The notes: generated from the sequence alone by a model not told the origin. A stretch of 64,000 nucleotides of DNA from Limnobaculum zhutongyuii (GCF_004295645.1 NZ_CP034752.1:4124001-4188000), one strand, 5' to 3'. Shown: positions 8,722-17,665, counted from the stretch's first letter. Program-made: numbers and translations.

Positions 8722-9162
8722 CTATCTGGTTCTTAAATCTATATGTGGCAACTTGTTGGTTGCACCATATTCCAATGCTTCCAGAATAGAACAATAAGCA
8801 CTACTGTGTGCACTTCCACAACAGGCATCACTTAATCTCTGTAAAGAGACTCTCATATGTTCCAACTCTTTCAGTTTCTTTTCCACTTCATCTAATCTGG
8901 CCTGAACAATAGACTTAGACTCCTGACAAGTATGCTGCTCAGGTTCAACCCTGATAGAAAGCAATTCAGCAATAGATTCCAGCGTAAAGCCTAACTGTTT
9001 AGCATAACGAATAAACTTAAGCCGCTGTAAATCCTGTTCAGTATAAAGACGGTAACCACCTTCAGAGCGAACATCGTGTGACATCATGCCCTGCTTCTCA
9101 TAATAACGAATGGTGTCCGGCGTAACGCTTGCTAATTTTGCCAACTGTCCAATACGGTACAT
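8722..9162 (-). CDS. zntR: Zn(II)-responsive MerR-family regulator ZntR
   Basis: 146 aa from the ATG at 9162 (MYRIGQLAKLASVTPDTIRYYEK); an upstream in-frame extension is rejected. It has an N-terminal MerR winged helix, a coiled-coil dimerisation helix (about 80-112) and a C-terminal metal loop. The zinc ligands known in E. coli ZntR (C79, C114, C115, C124) are all at the same positions. ZntR activates the zinc exporter gene zntA by underwinding its promoter; zntA is not in this window. The zntR-arfA neighbourhood upstream of rplQ is as in E. coli. Confidence 0.95.
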   Translation of the reverse strand: MYRIGQLAKLASVTPDTIRYYEKQGMMSHDVRSEGGYRLYTEQDLQRLKFIRYAKQLGFTLESIAELLSIRVEPEQHTCQESKSIVQARLDEVEKKLKELEHMRVSLQRLSDACCGSAHSSAYCSILEALEYGATNKLPHIDLRTR

Positions 9163-9318
9163 CACGCTATCCCCCTTCTTATCGTCAATTTCTATCCCAC
9201 ATGTTAAAATGGAAGGATATATATAGAATACCACTAACCCACTTCCGGCGTTTTGAAAAAGAGTTCTCTTTATAAAGTAGCCTTGTAAGTGACAAATAAT
9301 TCAAATATGAGGTATTAC

Positions 9319-10608
9319 ATGCGCCCTGTTCAAAATAACAGACGCTCTGCTGATTTAATCGCAAAACAAGAGCAGCAGTTTCATCAACTGGCCAGTCAAT
9401 TTCAAGAGGCCATGAGAAAAGCTGATTACCAAAAAGGTAAAGAGCTTGCTGAAGCCACGCTGAGAATAATGCCGCGCAACCAGGACGTTCAGGCCAGTTA
9501 TGCACTTTGTTTAATGCGTATCGGTGAATATGAAAAGTCATACAAGCTTTATAAACGTTTGCTAAAAACCGCCCCTCTGAATCAATTACCATCAACCATG
9601 ATTGATGGATTAACTGAGGTTTGTGGCTGGTTACAACGTCCTGAAGAAGTACGTCGCTACGGTCTGATGTCACTTGAGGAAGCGGATAAAATCTTTAGTG
9701 CCGGAAAAGTTTACCCATTACCAGCAGGCAATCCACCACCATTTAATCCAAACAATCCACAAGAGAATGTCATCTCTTTCACATTATTTGGTGCAGCACC
9801 TCGTTATTGTGAAGCCGCAGTAATGAATGCCATTGTCAGCCAGGACCTGTTCCCCGGTTGGGAATGCCGTTTTTATCTGGATGACACTGTTCCCCAAGAT
9901 ATTCAGGAACGCCTTCGCAAGGCTGGAGCAAACGTCATTAAAGTGGATGAAGCTACCCGTCAGGCACTACCTGCCCTGATGTGGCGTTTTCTGGTGTTGG
10001 ATGATCCAAAAATCAAACGCTATATCATTCGGGATGCTGATTCACTGCTTTCTGAACGCGAGCAAGCAGCAATAAATGAGTGGGTTAACAGTGATTATTG
10101 GTATCACCATATCCGCGATTACTTTACCCATTCAGAGCTAATTCTTGCAGGGCTATGGGGCGGTTGTCACAATGAAAATATTCCTTCTGTTGTCGATGCA
10201 ACTCGTGAATATCTAAGCCAGCAGGAAGCGCACAAGCGTTTTGTCGATCAATACTTCCTGCGTCAATATATCTGGCCTACAGTTCGGCAGAGTGTTCTCT
10301 CTCATGATGATATATTTGGCTTTCATCATGCTAAACCTTTCCCTGCCCATCCGCCAATCCGTTGGAAAACCAATAAATTCCATGTTGGTAGTAATACCAG
10401 TTATCAACGCGTTGCTGTCAGCAGTAAATTAGCTGATGGAGAGCTACAAGCGTGGGAATTAATAGATGAAAACGGTGTGAAACAAGCCGAATATCGCTCG
10501 GTTGTACATAATGGCGTCTGGGAAGAGTATCTTCCATTCTTCACATTAGATCAGGTTAATGACAAAACATTGACGATCCGAAATATCAATACGTCAGAGA
10601 AAGCATAA
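9319..10608 (+). CDS. TPR protein with glycosyltransferase-like domain
   Basis: 429 aa from the ATG at 9319, chosen for the GAGG ribosome-binding site 6 nt upstream; alternative starts at 9289 (GTG) and 9307 exist. Residues about 20-110 look like tetratricopeptide helices (YQKGKELAEATLRIMP). Residues about 150-350 resemble a GT-A glycosyltransferase fold: a beta strand start FTLFGAAPRYC, then an acidic DxD-like RDADS at 238-242 that would bind a metal-nucleotide-sugar. Residues about 355-429 are a beta-rich tail. There is no signal peptide and there are no membrane segments. It stands alone between zntR and the rplQ terminator, where E. coli has no gene. Substrate and role are unknown; an envelope or protein glycan function is only a guess. 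Confidence 0.7.
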   Translation: MRPVQNNRRSADLIAKQEQQFHQLASQFQEAMRKADYQKGKELAEATLRIMPRNQDVQASYALCLMRIGEYEKSYKLYKRLLKTAPLNQLPSTMIDGLTEVCGWLQRPEEVRRYGLMSLEEADKIFSAGKVYPLPAGNPPPFNPNNPQENVISFTLFGAAPRYCEAAVMNAIVSQDLFPGWECRFYLDDTVPQDIQERLRKAGANVIKVDEATRQALPALMWRFLVLDDPKIKRYIIRDADSLLSEREQAAINEWVNSDYWYHHIRDYFTHSELILAGLWGGCHNENIPSVVDATREYLSQQEAHKRFVDQYFLRQYIWPTVRQSVLSHDDIFGFHHAKPFPAHPPIRWKTNKFHVGSNTSYQRVAVSSKLADGELQAWELIDENGVKQAEYRSVVHNGVWEEYLPFFTLDQVNDKTLTIRNINTSEKA

Positions 10609-10643
10609 TTCGAAAAGAGGTTGATGTAATAAACATCAGACGT

Positions 10644-10673
10644 AAAAAAGCCGGGATAAACCCGGCTTTTTCT
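10644..10673. terminator. Bidirectional terminator (rplQ operon and 9319-10608 gene)
   Basis: GCCGGG at 10650-10655 pairs with CCCGGC at 10661-10666 across a 5-nt loop. The stem is flanked by A6 on the left and T5 on the right, so it works as an intrinsic terminator for the alpha operon (minus) and for the convergent gene (plus). Confidence 0.9.
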
Positions 10674-10687
10674 TTCAGCAACAAATA

Positions 10688-11074
10688 TTACTCTGCTGCT
10701 TCTGCTGGAGCTTTTTCTGCACGATCAACCAGCTCGATGTAAGCCATCGGAGCGTTATCACCTGCACGGAAGCCACACTTCAGAATACGAGTGTAACCAC
10801 CTGCACGGCTCGCAAAACGCGGGCCAAGCTCATTAAACAGTTTTGCCACGATCTCGTTATCACGAGTACGGGCGAATGCCAGACGACGATTAGCAACGCT
10901 GTCGGCCTTAGCAAGTGTAATCAGTGGTTCAACCACGCGACGCAGTTCTTTCGCTTTAGGCAAAGTCGTCTTGATGATCTCATGACGAACTAAAGAACCT
11001 GCCATGTTGCGAAACATAGCTTGGCGATGACTGCTGTTGCGGTTCAGTTGACGTCCACTCTTACGATGGCGCAT
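10688..11074 (-). CDS. rplQ: 50S ribosomal protein L17
   Basis: 128 aa. L17 binds 23S rRNA near the exit tunnel rim. The N-terminus MRHRKSGRQLNRNSSHRQAM is the family signature, and the protein ends in an acidic/alanine tail (AEKAPAEAAE). It is the last gene of the alpha operon (rpsM-rpsK-rpsD-rpoA-rplQ), 40 bp after rpoA, and is followed by the terminator at 10644. Confidence 0.98.
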   Translation of the reverse strand: MRHRKSGRQLNRNSSHRQAMFRNMAGSLVRHEIIKTTLPKAKELRRVVEPLITLAKADSVANRRLAFARTRDNEIVAKLFNELGPRFASRAGGYTRILKCGFRAGDNAPMAYIELVDRAEKAPAEAAE

Positions 11075-11114
11075 GACCTTATCCTTCTCAGTAAAACCTT
11101 AACCTGTGATCCGG

Positions 11115-12104
11115 TTACTCGTCAGCAATGCTAGCTGGTGGCCAGTTTTCCAGGCGCATGCCCAGAGACAAACCACGAGATGCAAGCACGTCTTTAATCT
11201 CAGTAAGAGATTTTTTACCCAAGTTAGGAGTTTTTAACAACTCAACTTCGGTACGCTGTACCAGATCACCGATGTAGTGGATAGCTTCTGCCTTGAGGCA
11301 GTTAGCGGAGCGGACAGTCAGTTCCAGATCGTCAACAGGGCGTAGCAAGATCGGATCGAACTCTGGCTTCTCTTCTTTAACTTCTGGCTGACGTACATCA
11401 CGTAAGTCAACGAAAGCTTCAAGTTGTTCAGCCAGGATGGTTGCTGCACGGCGAATTGATTCTTCCGGATCAATCGTACCGTTAGTTTCCATCTCGATGA
11501 CCAGCTTATCCAAGTCAGTACGCTGTTCTACACGCGCTGCTTCAACATTGTAGGCAATACGCTCTACCGGGCTGTAGCATGCGTCAACCAACAGACGACC
11601 AATTGGACGCTCATCTTCTTCCGTATGAATACGGGCAGAAGCCGGCACATAACCACGACCACGCTGAACTTTGATACGCATACTAATAGATGCGTTCTCA
11701 TCAGTCAGATGGCAGATCAAGTGCTGAGGTTTGACGACTTCAACATCCCCATCATGGGTAATGTCGGCTGCAGTCACAGGGCCAATGCCAGACTTATTCA
11801 AGCTAAGAATAACTTCATCTTTACCATGAACTTTCACCGCCAGCCCTTTCAGGTTGAGCAGGATTTCCAGGATATCTTCCTGTACGCCTTCTTTGGTGCT
11901 GTACTCATGTAGTACACCATCAATCTCAACTTCAGTTACCGCACAACCCGGCATTGATGAAAGCAGAATGCGGCGCAGTGCGTTACCTAAAGTATGGCCG
12001 AAGCCACGCTCTAACGGCTCAAGGGTCACCTTAGCGTGCGTCGAACTCACTTGCTCGATATCTACCAGGCGTGGTTTTAGAAACTCTGTCACAGAACCCT
12101 GCAT
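11115..12104 (-). CDS. rpoA: RNA polymerase alpha subunit
   Basis: 329 aa, the same as E. coli. The N-terminal domain (about 1-235) dimerises and assembles beta and beta-prime. The C-terminal domain (about 250-329) contacts UP elements and activators such as CRP, whose gene is also in this window. The linker [14 protein letters not shown] and the alpha-CTD helices ([36 protein letters not shown]) are clear. It lies in the alpha operon between rpsD (25 bp) and rplQ (40 bp). Confidence 0.99.
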
Positions 12105-12129
12105 TGTGTCCTCTCTTTGGTACTAAACT

Positions 12130-12750
12130 TTACTTAGAGTAAAGTTCGACGATCAGGTGTTCGTTAATGTCCGCAGACAGATCGGTGCGCTCTGGATTAC
12201 GTTTGAAAACGCCTTCCATTTTAGCAGCGTCAACTTCGATCCAAGTCGGCTTTTCGCGCTGTTCAAACAGCTCTAAAGCGGCTTTAACACGAGATTGCTT
12301 TTTCGCTTTCTCACGTACGCTGACTACGTCATTCGGAGATACCTGAAAAGAAGCGATGTTAACAACGCGACCATTAACCATTACAGCTTTGTGGCTAACT
12401 AACTGACGTGCTTCTGCACGAGTAGCGCCGAAGCCCATACGGTAAACCACATTGTCTAAGCGACCTTCTAAAAGCTGCAGCAGGTTTTCACCTGTGTTGC
12501 CTTTCAGACGCGTTGCTTCTTTATAATAATTACGGAATTGACGCTCAAGAACACCGTAAATACGACGAACTTTTTGCTTCTCACGTAACTGTACACCATA
12601 GTCAGACAGACGTGGCTTACGCGCACCGTGCTGACCAGGAGCTTGTTCAATTTTACACTTGGTATCGATCGCACGAACGCCAGACTTAAGGAATAAGTCG
12701 GTGCCTTCACGACGGCTAAGCTTGAGCTTAGGACCCAAATATCTTGCCAT
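12130..12750 (-). CDS. rpsD: 30S ribosomal protein S4
   Basis: 206 aa. A primary 16S rRNA-binding protein with an S4 RNA-binding fold (about residues 95-160, including RLDNVVYRMGFGATRAEARQLVSHK). In E. coli S4 is also the translational repressor of the alpha operon, acting on a pseudoknot at the rpsM start; the matching leader is present at 13548-13620. It lies between rpsK and rpoA, as usual. Confidence 0.99.
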   Translation of the reverse strand: MARYLGPKLKLSRREGTDLFLKSGVRAIDTKCKIEQAPGQHGARKPRLSDYGVQLREKQKVRRIYGVLERQFRNYYKEATRLKGNTGENLLQLLEGRLDNVVYRMGFGATRAEARQLVSHKAVMVNGRVVNIASFQVSPNDVVSVREKAKKQSRVKAALELFEQREKPTWIEVDAAKMEGVFKRNPERTDLSADINEHLIVELYSK

Positions 12751-12784
12751 TTTCTTTCTCCAACAATCCTAGAAACTGTGGCGA

Positions 12785-13174
12785 TTAAACGCGACGTTTC
12801 TTAGGAGGACGACAACCGTTGTGAGGAATCGGAGTCACATCAGTAATATTAGTGATGCGGAAACCAGCCGCGTTTAATGCGCGGATAGTAGACTCACGAC
12901 CGGGACCTGGGCCTTTAACCATAACTTCCAGATTCTTAATTCCATACTCTTTTACTGCTTCTGCGCAGCGCTCTGCCGCAACTTGCGCAGCAAATGGAGT
13001 GGATTTACGAGAACCACGGAAGCCGGAACCACCAGCTGTTGCCCAACCCAATGCATTACCTTGACGATCGGTAATAGTCACAATGGTGTTGTTAAAAGAA
13101 GCATGGATATGAGCCATACCGTCAGAAACTTGTTTTCTTACACGCTTACGTGCACGAACAGGTGCTTTTGCCAT
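12785..13174 (-). CDS. rpsK: 30S ribosomal protein S11
   Basis: 129 aa. S11 sits on the platform of the small subunit near the E site. The glycine-rich GWATAGGSGFRGSRKSTPFA segment and the C-terminal NGCRPPKKRRV are characteristic. It is 16 bp after rpsM and 34 bp before rpsD in the alpha operon. Confidence 0.99.
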   Translation of the reverse strand: MAKAPVRARKRVRKQVSDGMAHIHASFNNTIVTITDRQGNALGWATAGGSGFRGSRKSTPFAAQVAAERCAEAVKEYGIKNLEVMVKGPGPGRESTIRALNAAGFRITNITDVTPIPHNGCRPPKKRRV

Positions 13175-13190
13175 TATTCAATCACCCCGA

Positions 13191-13547
13191 TTATTTCTTG
13201 ATCGGTTTACGCGGACCCTTACGGGTACGGGCGTTAGTCTTGGTACGCTGACCGCGAACCGGTAGACCACGACGATGACGTACACCACGATAACAACCAA
13301 GGTCCATCAGACGCTTGATGCTCATGGTAACTTCACGACGTAGATCACCTTCAACAACGTACTTGGCAACTTCGTCACGCAGCTTGTCAATTTGCTCTTC
13401 AGACAGTTCACTGATCTTAACATTTTCAGCAATACCAGACGCTACACAGATAGCCTGTGAACGGGTCTTGCCGATACCGAAGATCGCAGTTAATGCGATA
13501 ACAGTATGTTTATGATCAGGAATGTTAATGCCTGCTATACGGGCCAC
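13191..13547 (-). CDS. rpsM: 30S ribosomal protein S13
   Basis: 118 aa. S13 lies in the head of the 30S subunit and contacts the P-site tRNA and the 50S subunit. The start is GTG at 13547, as in E. coli, within a structured leader that S4 is known to bind. It has a helix-two-turn-helix region around GIGKTRSQAI and a basic tail (RTKTNARTRKGPRKPIKK). First gene of the alpha operon. Confidence 0.99.
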   Translation of the reverse strand: MARIAGINIPDHKHTVIALTAIFGIGKTRSQAICVASGIAENVKISELSEEQIDKLRDEVAKYVVEGDLRREVTMSIKRLMDLGCYRGVRHRRGLPVRGQRTKTNARTRKGPRKPIKK

Positions 13548-13620
13548 TATGCACTCCTACAATAAAATAAGGCAACATTACTCTGAAAAGCCCGTTTTCA
13601 GGATACTCAAATAATGTTGC
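13548..13620 (-). promoter_or_regulatory. Alpha operon leader with S4-binding pseudoknot
   Basis: The leader directly upstream of rpsM closely resembles the E. coli alpha operon leader, including the CTGAAAACGGGCTTTTCAG hairpin and the TAGGAGTGC ribosome-binding site before GTG. Here the outer stem is CAACATTA/TAATGTTG (13573-13580 with 13612-13619 on the plus strand), with bases that differ from E. coli but pair fully. S4 is known to trap the 30S subunit on this pseudoknot and repress rpsM-rplQ. Confidence 0.85.
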
Positions 13621-13630
13621 TGTCTTACAC

Positions 13631-13658
13631 AAAAGATTGGCTGGCTAATCTAGCCAGC
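13631..13658 (-). terminator. Terminator at the end of the spc operon
   Basis: In the mRNA sense GCTGGCTA (13658-13651) pairs with TAGCCAGC (13647-13640) over a 3-nt loop, followed by CAATCTTTT. It follows rpmJ and precedes the S4 leader. A TTGACA at 13689-13684 upstream of it may be the -35 box of a weak alpha promoter, as in E. coli. Read-through from spc is expected to supply much of the alpha transcript. Confidence 0.6.
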
Positions 13659-13709
13659 TCAATCACACTTTGCAAGAAAAATATGTCAAAACTTTAGCAT
13701 TAACAACAA

Positions 13710-13823
13710 TCAGCCTTGACGCTGTTTGTGTTTCGCTTCAACGCAAATCACACGAACAACGCCGTGGCGCTTGATGATTTTGCAGTTGCGACATAACTTC
13801 TTGACGGAAGCACGAACTTTCAT
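13710..13823 (-). CDS. rpmJ: 50S ribosomal protein L36
   Basis: 37 aa, MKVRASVKKLCRNCKIIKRH at the N-terminus and KHKQRQG at the end. L36 is a small zinc-ribbon protein of the large subunit. The first cysteine pair (CRNC) and the later Cys/His ligands are kept, so this is the zinc-binding (C+) form. It lies 33 bp after secY, as in the E. coli spc operon. It is one residue shorter than the E. coli protein. Confidence 0.97.
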   Translation of the reverse strand: MKVRASVKKLCRNCKIIKRHGVVRVICVEAKHKQRQG

Positions 13824-13856
13824 TTTAACTCTCCGTAACTTCTCAAGCTAGCTGAA

Positions 13857-15185
13857 TTAACGGCCATAGCCTTTCAGATTTGCTTTCTTCAATGCAGACT
13901 CATATTGACTCGACATCATCAGAGTTTGCACTTGAGCCATAAAGTCCATGATGACGACAACGACGATAAGTAGTGAAGTACCACCAAAGTTGAAAGGTAC
14001 TTTCATTGCGTCACGCATAAACTCCGGGATCAGGCAGATAAAGGTAATGTACATAGCACCAACAAAGGTTAACCGAGTCATTACTTTATCGATATATTTA
14101 GCCGTTTGCTCTCCCGGACGAATCCCTGGTACAAACGCACCGGACTTCTTCAGGTTATCTGCTGTTTCACGAGGGTTGAAAACCAACGCTGTATAGAAGA
14201 AACAGAAGAATATGATCGCGGCCGCATAGAGTAACACATAAAGTGGCTGTCCGGGTTGCAAATACATAGAAATAGTTGTCAACCAGTTCCAACCAGTACC
14301 ACCACCGAACCATGAGGCAATTGTCGCAGGGAACAGAATGATACTTGAAGCAAAGATCGCTGGTATTACACCTGCCATATTCACTTTCAACGGTAAATGG
14401 GTACTTTGTGCAGCATAGACGCGGCGACCTTGCTGACGTTTTGCATAGTTAACGACGATACGACGCTGACCACGTTCAACGAATACAACAAAGAAAGTAA
14501 CTGCGAATACTAAAACCGCAACCAACAGCAGCAGAAGAACATGTAAGTCACCCTGCCGAGCTTGCTCGATAGTCTGTCCAATAGCAGGCGGTAAACCAGC
14601 AACAATACCTGCGAAAATGATGATAGAAATACCGTTACCGATACCCCTCTCAGTCACCTGCTCGCCCAGCCACATCAGGAACATGGTTCCCGTCACTAAG
14701 CTCACAACCGCGGTAAAGTAGAACGCAAAACCTGGATTAATTACCAGACCCGGCATTCCCATATTCGGCAAGCCGGTAGCAATACCGACTGACTGGAATA
14801 TGGCCAGAACCAACGTACCATATCGAGTGTACTGGCTAATCTTACGACGGCCAGACTCGCCCTCTTTCTTCAATTCCGCTAACTTAGGATGAACCACAGT
14901 TAACAGTTGCACGATAATAGAAGCCGAAATGTACGGCATAATACCGAGCGCGAAGACAGAAGCACGACTGAGGGCGCCACCAGAGAACATGTTAAACATG
15001 TCAATGATGGTGCCTCTCTGCTCTTCGACTAACTTAGCAAGCACAGTGGCGTCAATACCAGGAATTGGAATGAAAGAGCCGATACGGAACACGATCAGAG
15101 CACCGACAACAAATAAGAGTCTGCGCTTAAGCTCGCCTATTCCGCCTTTTGCACTTTGAAAATCTAATCCTGGTTGCTTAGCCAT
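13857..15185 (-). CDS. secY: Protein translocase subunit SecY
   Basis: 442 aa. The ten-helix channel of the SecYEG translocon in the inner membrane. The N-terminus MAKQPGLDFQSAKGGIGELK, the plug region after the first membrane helix (GTIIDMFNMFSGGALSRASVFALG) and the cytosolic loops that bind SecA and the ribosome (about 250-265 and 350-370) are all recognisable. It ends in ALKKANLKGYGR. It lies 7 bp after rplO in the spc operon. Confidence 0.99.
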   Translation of the reverse strand: MAKQPGLDFQSAKGGIGELKRRLLFVVGALIVFRIGSFIPIPGIDATVLAKLVEEQRGTIIDMFNMFSGGALSRASVFALGIMPYISASIIVQLLTVVHPKLAELKKEGESGRRKISQYTRYGTLVLAIFQSVGIATGLPNMGMPGLVINPGFAFYFTAVVSLVTGTMFLMWLGEQVTERGIGNGISIIIFAGIVAGLPPAIGQTIEQARQGDLHVLLLLLVAVLVFAVTFFVVFVERGQRRIVVNYAKRQQGRRVYAAQSTHLPLKVNMAGVIPAIFASSIILFPATIASWFGGGTGWNWLTTISMYLQPGQPLYVLLYAAAIIFFCFFYTALVFNPRETADNLKKSGAFVPGIRPGEQTAKYIDKVMTRLTFVGAMYITFICLIPEFMRDAMKVPFNFGGTSLLIVVVVIMDFMAQVQTLMMSSQYESALKKANLKGYGR

Positions 15186-15192
15186 CTGCTAC

Positions 15193-15627
15193 TTATTCCT
15201 CAATTTTCCCGCCAGCGGCTTCGATTGCAGCACGAGCGCCTTTGGTAACACGCAGACCGCGTACAGTAACTGGACGACTGATTTCGCCAGAAAGCATAAC
15301 TTTCGCGAACTCAATCTGAATGCCAACTACGTTTGCCGCTTTCAGCGCATTCAGGTCAATAACTTCGCCTTCAACTAAAGCCAGTTCAGACAGACGAACT
15401 TCTGCCGTGATCATTGCTTTACGAGAAGTAAAACCAAATTTTGGTAAACGACGATATAAAGGCATTTGGCCGCCTTCGAAACCACGACGTACGCCACCGC
15501 CAGAACGAGACTTCTGACCTTTGTGACCACGGCCGCCGGTTTTACCCAGGCCAGAACCAATACCACGACCTAAACGCTTAGCAGCGTGTTTTGCACCTTC
15601 GGCCGGAGCCAGAGTATTTAAACGCAT
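15193..15627 (-). CDS. rplO: 50S ribosomal protein L15
   Basis: 144 aa. L15 is a late assembly protein of the large subunit with a long glycine/arginine-rich N-terminal extension (LGRGIGSGLGKTGGRGHKGQ) that threads into 23S rRNA. It lies between rpmD (3 bp) and secY (7 bp), the tight spacing suggesting coupled translation. Confidence 0.99.
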   Translation of the reverse strand: MRLNTLAPAEGAKHAAKRLGRGIGSGLGKTGGRGHKGQKSRSGGGVRRGFEGGQMPLYRRLPKFGFTSRKAMITAEVRLSELALVEGEVIDLNALKAANVVGIQIEFAKVMLSGEISRPVTVRGLRVTKGARAAIEAAGGKIEE

Positions 15628-15630
15628 CTC

Positions 15631-15810
15631 TTACTCCTCCACTTTAACCATGTAAGAAACCAGGTTGATCATGCCACGTACAGCAGGAGTATCCTCGCGC
15701 TCTACGGTGTGACCGATGCGACGCAGACCTAAACCGACCAGAGTTGCCTTATGTTTAGGCAGACGGCCGATAGAGCTGCGAATTTGAGTAACTTTAATAG
15801 TCTTTGCCAT
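15631..15810 (-). CDS. rpmD: 50S ribosomal protein L30
   Basis: 59 aa, read from the ATG at 15810 to TAA at 15631. The product begins MAKTIKVTQIRSSIGRLPKH and ends VSYMVKVEE, which is the short bacterial L30. It is tightly packed between rpsE (6 bp) and rplO (3 bp) in the spc operon. Confidence 0.97.
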   Translation of the reverse strand: MAKTIKVTQIRSSIGRLPKHKATLVGLGLRRIGHTVEREDTPAVRGMINLVSYMVKVEE

Positions 15811-15816
15811 TGCTCA

Positions 15817-16317
15817 TTACCCCAGAATGTCTTCGACAGTTTTACCGCGCTTGGCAGCAACCATCTCAGGAGACTTCATATTCTCCAAGGCATCAATAGT
15901 TGCACGAACCACGTTAATCGGGTTAGTTGAACCATAAGCCTTAGCTAATACGTTACGTACTCCGGCGACTTCCAGAACGGCGCGCATTGCACCGCCGGCG
16001 ATAATACCGGTACCTTCGAATGCTGGCTGCATGAATACGCGAGAACCAGTATGAGCACCTTTAACAGGGTGCTGCAGGGTTCCGTTGTTTAATGCAACAT
16101 TCATCATGTTACGACGGGCTTTTTCCATCGCTTTCTGGATCGCTGCTGGAACTTCACGCGCTTTCCCGTAACCAAAACCAACGCGACCGTTGCCATCACC
16201 CACTACAGTTAGTGCGGTGAAGCTAAAAATACGGCCACCTTTAACGGTTTTAGATACGCGGTTAACCGCGATCAGCTTTTCCTGCAGTTCGCCAGCTTGT
16301 TTCTCGATGTGAGACAT
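15817..16317 (-). CDS. rpsE: 30S ribosomal protein S5
   Basis: 166 aa. S5 lies at the mRNA entry site and takes part in decoding fidelity; changes in its N-terminal loop cause spectinomycin resistance in E. coli. The double-stranded RNA-binding fold (LQEKLIAVNRVSKTVKGGRI) and the loop VVGDGNGRVGFGYGKAREVP are intact and wild-type in appearance. Spc operon member, 14 bp after rplR. Confidence 0.99.
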   Translation of the reverse strand: MSHIEKQAGELQEKLIAVNRVSKTVKGGRIFSFTALTVVGDGNGRVGFGYGKAREVPAAIQKAMEKARRNMMNVALNNGTLQHPVKGAHTGSRVFMQPAFEGTGIIAGGAMRAVLEVAGVRNVLAKAYGSTNPINVVRATIDALENMKSPEMVAAKRGKTVEDILG

Positions 16318-16331
16318 CTTACACCTCTACC

Positions 16332-16685
16332 TTAGAACTGAAGGCCAGCTTCGCGGGCAGCATCTGCCAGCGCCTGGACTCTACCATGATATTGGAAACC
16401 AGAACGGTCAAAGGATACTTTCGTAATCTCTTTAGCCAGTGCACGCTCAGCGATAGCTTTACCTACTGCTGCTGCTGCATCTTTGTTTCCGGTATACTTC
16501 ACTTGTTCTGCGATAGCCTTTTCTACTGTAGAAGCGGCTGCCAGAACTTCAGAACCGTTTGGTGCGATAATCTGCGCATAAATATGGCGCGGAGTACGGT
16601 GAACCACCAGGCGAGTCGCACACAGTTCTTTAATCTTACGACGTGCGCGGGTCGCACGACGGATACGAGCTGCTTTCTTATCCAT
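16332..16685 (-). CDS. rplR: 50S ribosomal protein L18
   Basis: 117 aa. L18 binds 5S rRNA together with L5 and L25 and helps to dock it in the central protuberance. The basic N-terminus MDKKAARIRRATRARRK is visible. It lies 9 bp after rplF and 14 bp before rpsE. Confidence 0.99.
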   Translation of the reverse strand: MDKKAARIRRATRARRKIKELCATRLVVHRTPRHIYAQIIAPNGSEVLAAASTVEKAIAEQVKYTGNKDAAAAVGKAIAERALAKEITKVSFDRSGFQYHGRVQALADAAREAGLQF

Positions 16686-16694
16686 AGTGTTACC

Positions 16695-17228
16695 TTACTT
16701 CTTCTTAGCCTCTTTGGTACGCACGACTTCGTCGGCGTAACGGACACCCTTGCCTTTATATGGCTCAGGACGACGGTAGGCACGCAATTCTGCTGCGATT
16801 TGACCAATTACCTGCTTATCAGCCCCTTTCAGGATGATTTCAGTTTGGCTTGGACATTCGGCAGTAATGCCTGCTGGCAGTTTATGGTCAATTGGGTGAG
16901 AGAAGCCTAACGCTAAATTCACCACATCACCTTTAACTGCTGCACGGTAACCTACGCCTACCAGCTGTAGCTTCTTAGTGAAGCCTTCAGTAACACCGAT
17001 CACCATTCCGTTAATCAGAGAACGTACGGTACCCGCTTGGGCCCATCCGTCTACAAAACCTTCGCGTGGAGCGAAAGTAATTGCATTGTTTTCCTGTCTA
17101 ACTTCAACGGAATCATGGACTGTACGCGACAGCTCGCCGTTTTTACCCTTAATAGTTATAACCTGACCGTTGAGTTTTACCTCTACGCCAGCAGGAATAA
17201 CGACGGGTGCTTTTGCAACACGAGACAT
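16695..17228 (-). CDS. rplF: 50S ribosomal protein L6
   Basis: 177 aa with two L6 repeats (about 1-82 and 83-177). L6 lies near the sarcin-ricin loop and the factor-binding site. The signature RRPEPYKGKGVRYADEVV is near the C-terminus. It lies 13 bp after rpsH in the spc operon. Confidence 0.99.
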   Translation of the reverse strand: MSRVAKAPVVIPAGVEVKLNGQVITIKGKNGELSRTVHDSVEVRQENNAITFAPREGFVDGWAQAGTVRSLINGMVIGVTEGFTKKLQLVGVGYRAAVKGDVVNLALGFSHPIDHKLPAGITAECPSQTEIILKGADKQVIGQIAAELRAYRRPEPYKGKGVRYADEVVRTKEAKKK

Positions 17229-17241
17229 TTTTTCCTCCTGA

Positions 17242-17634
17242 TTAAGCTACGTAGCAGATAATCTCGCCACCAAGTCCTGCCTGGCGAGCTGCACGATCGG
17301 TCATGACACCTTTAGAAGTAGAAATAACAGCAATACCTAAACCAGCCATAACTTTTGGCAGCTCATCTTTTCTTTTATAGATGCGCAGACCTGGACGGCT
17401 GATTCGCTGAATACTTTCTACAACAGGCGCTCCCTGGAAGTACTTAAGTACTAATTCCAGTTCAGGCTTGGTGTCGCCTTCAATTTTGTAATCTTCAATA
17501 TAACCTTCTTCCTTCAGCACTTTGGCAATAGCCACTTTTAGCTTGGAGGAAGGCATAGTGACCGCAACTTTGTTCGCGGCCTGACCGTTTCGGATACGGG
17601 TCAGCATATCCGCGATCGGATCTTGCATGCTCAT
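17242..17634 (-). CDS. rpsH: 30S ribosomal protein S8
   Basis: 130 aa. A primary 16S rRNA binder needed for platform assembly. In E. coli it also represses translation of the spc operon by binding the rplX-rplE junction. The sequence is near identical to E. coli S8 from MSMQDPIADMLTRIRNGQA to the C-terminal STSKGVMTDRAARQAGLGG. It lies 31 bp after rpsN. Confidence 0.99.
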   Translation of the reverse strand: MSMQDPIADMLTRIRNGQAANKVAVTMPSSKLKVAIAKVLKEEGYIEDYKIEGDTKPELELVLKYFQGAPVVESIQRISRPGLRIYKRKDELPKVMAGLGIAVISTSKGVMTDRAARQAGLGGEIICYVA

Positions 17635-17665
17635 CTGTCTCTACTCCCGTGATTCAATGGTGATA

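Noticed and set aside
9185..9673. A 162-codon frame on the minus strand over the zntR/TPR gene junction
   Set aside because: It lies antisense to the TPR-glycosyltransferase gene, has no recognisable domain and no ribosome-binding site, so it is a shadow.
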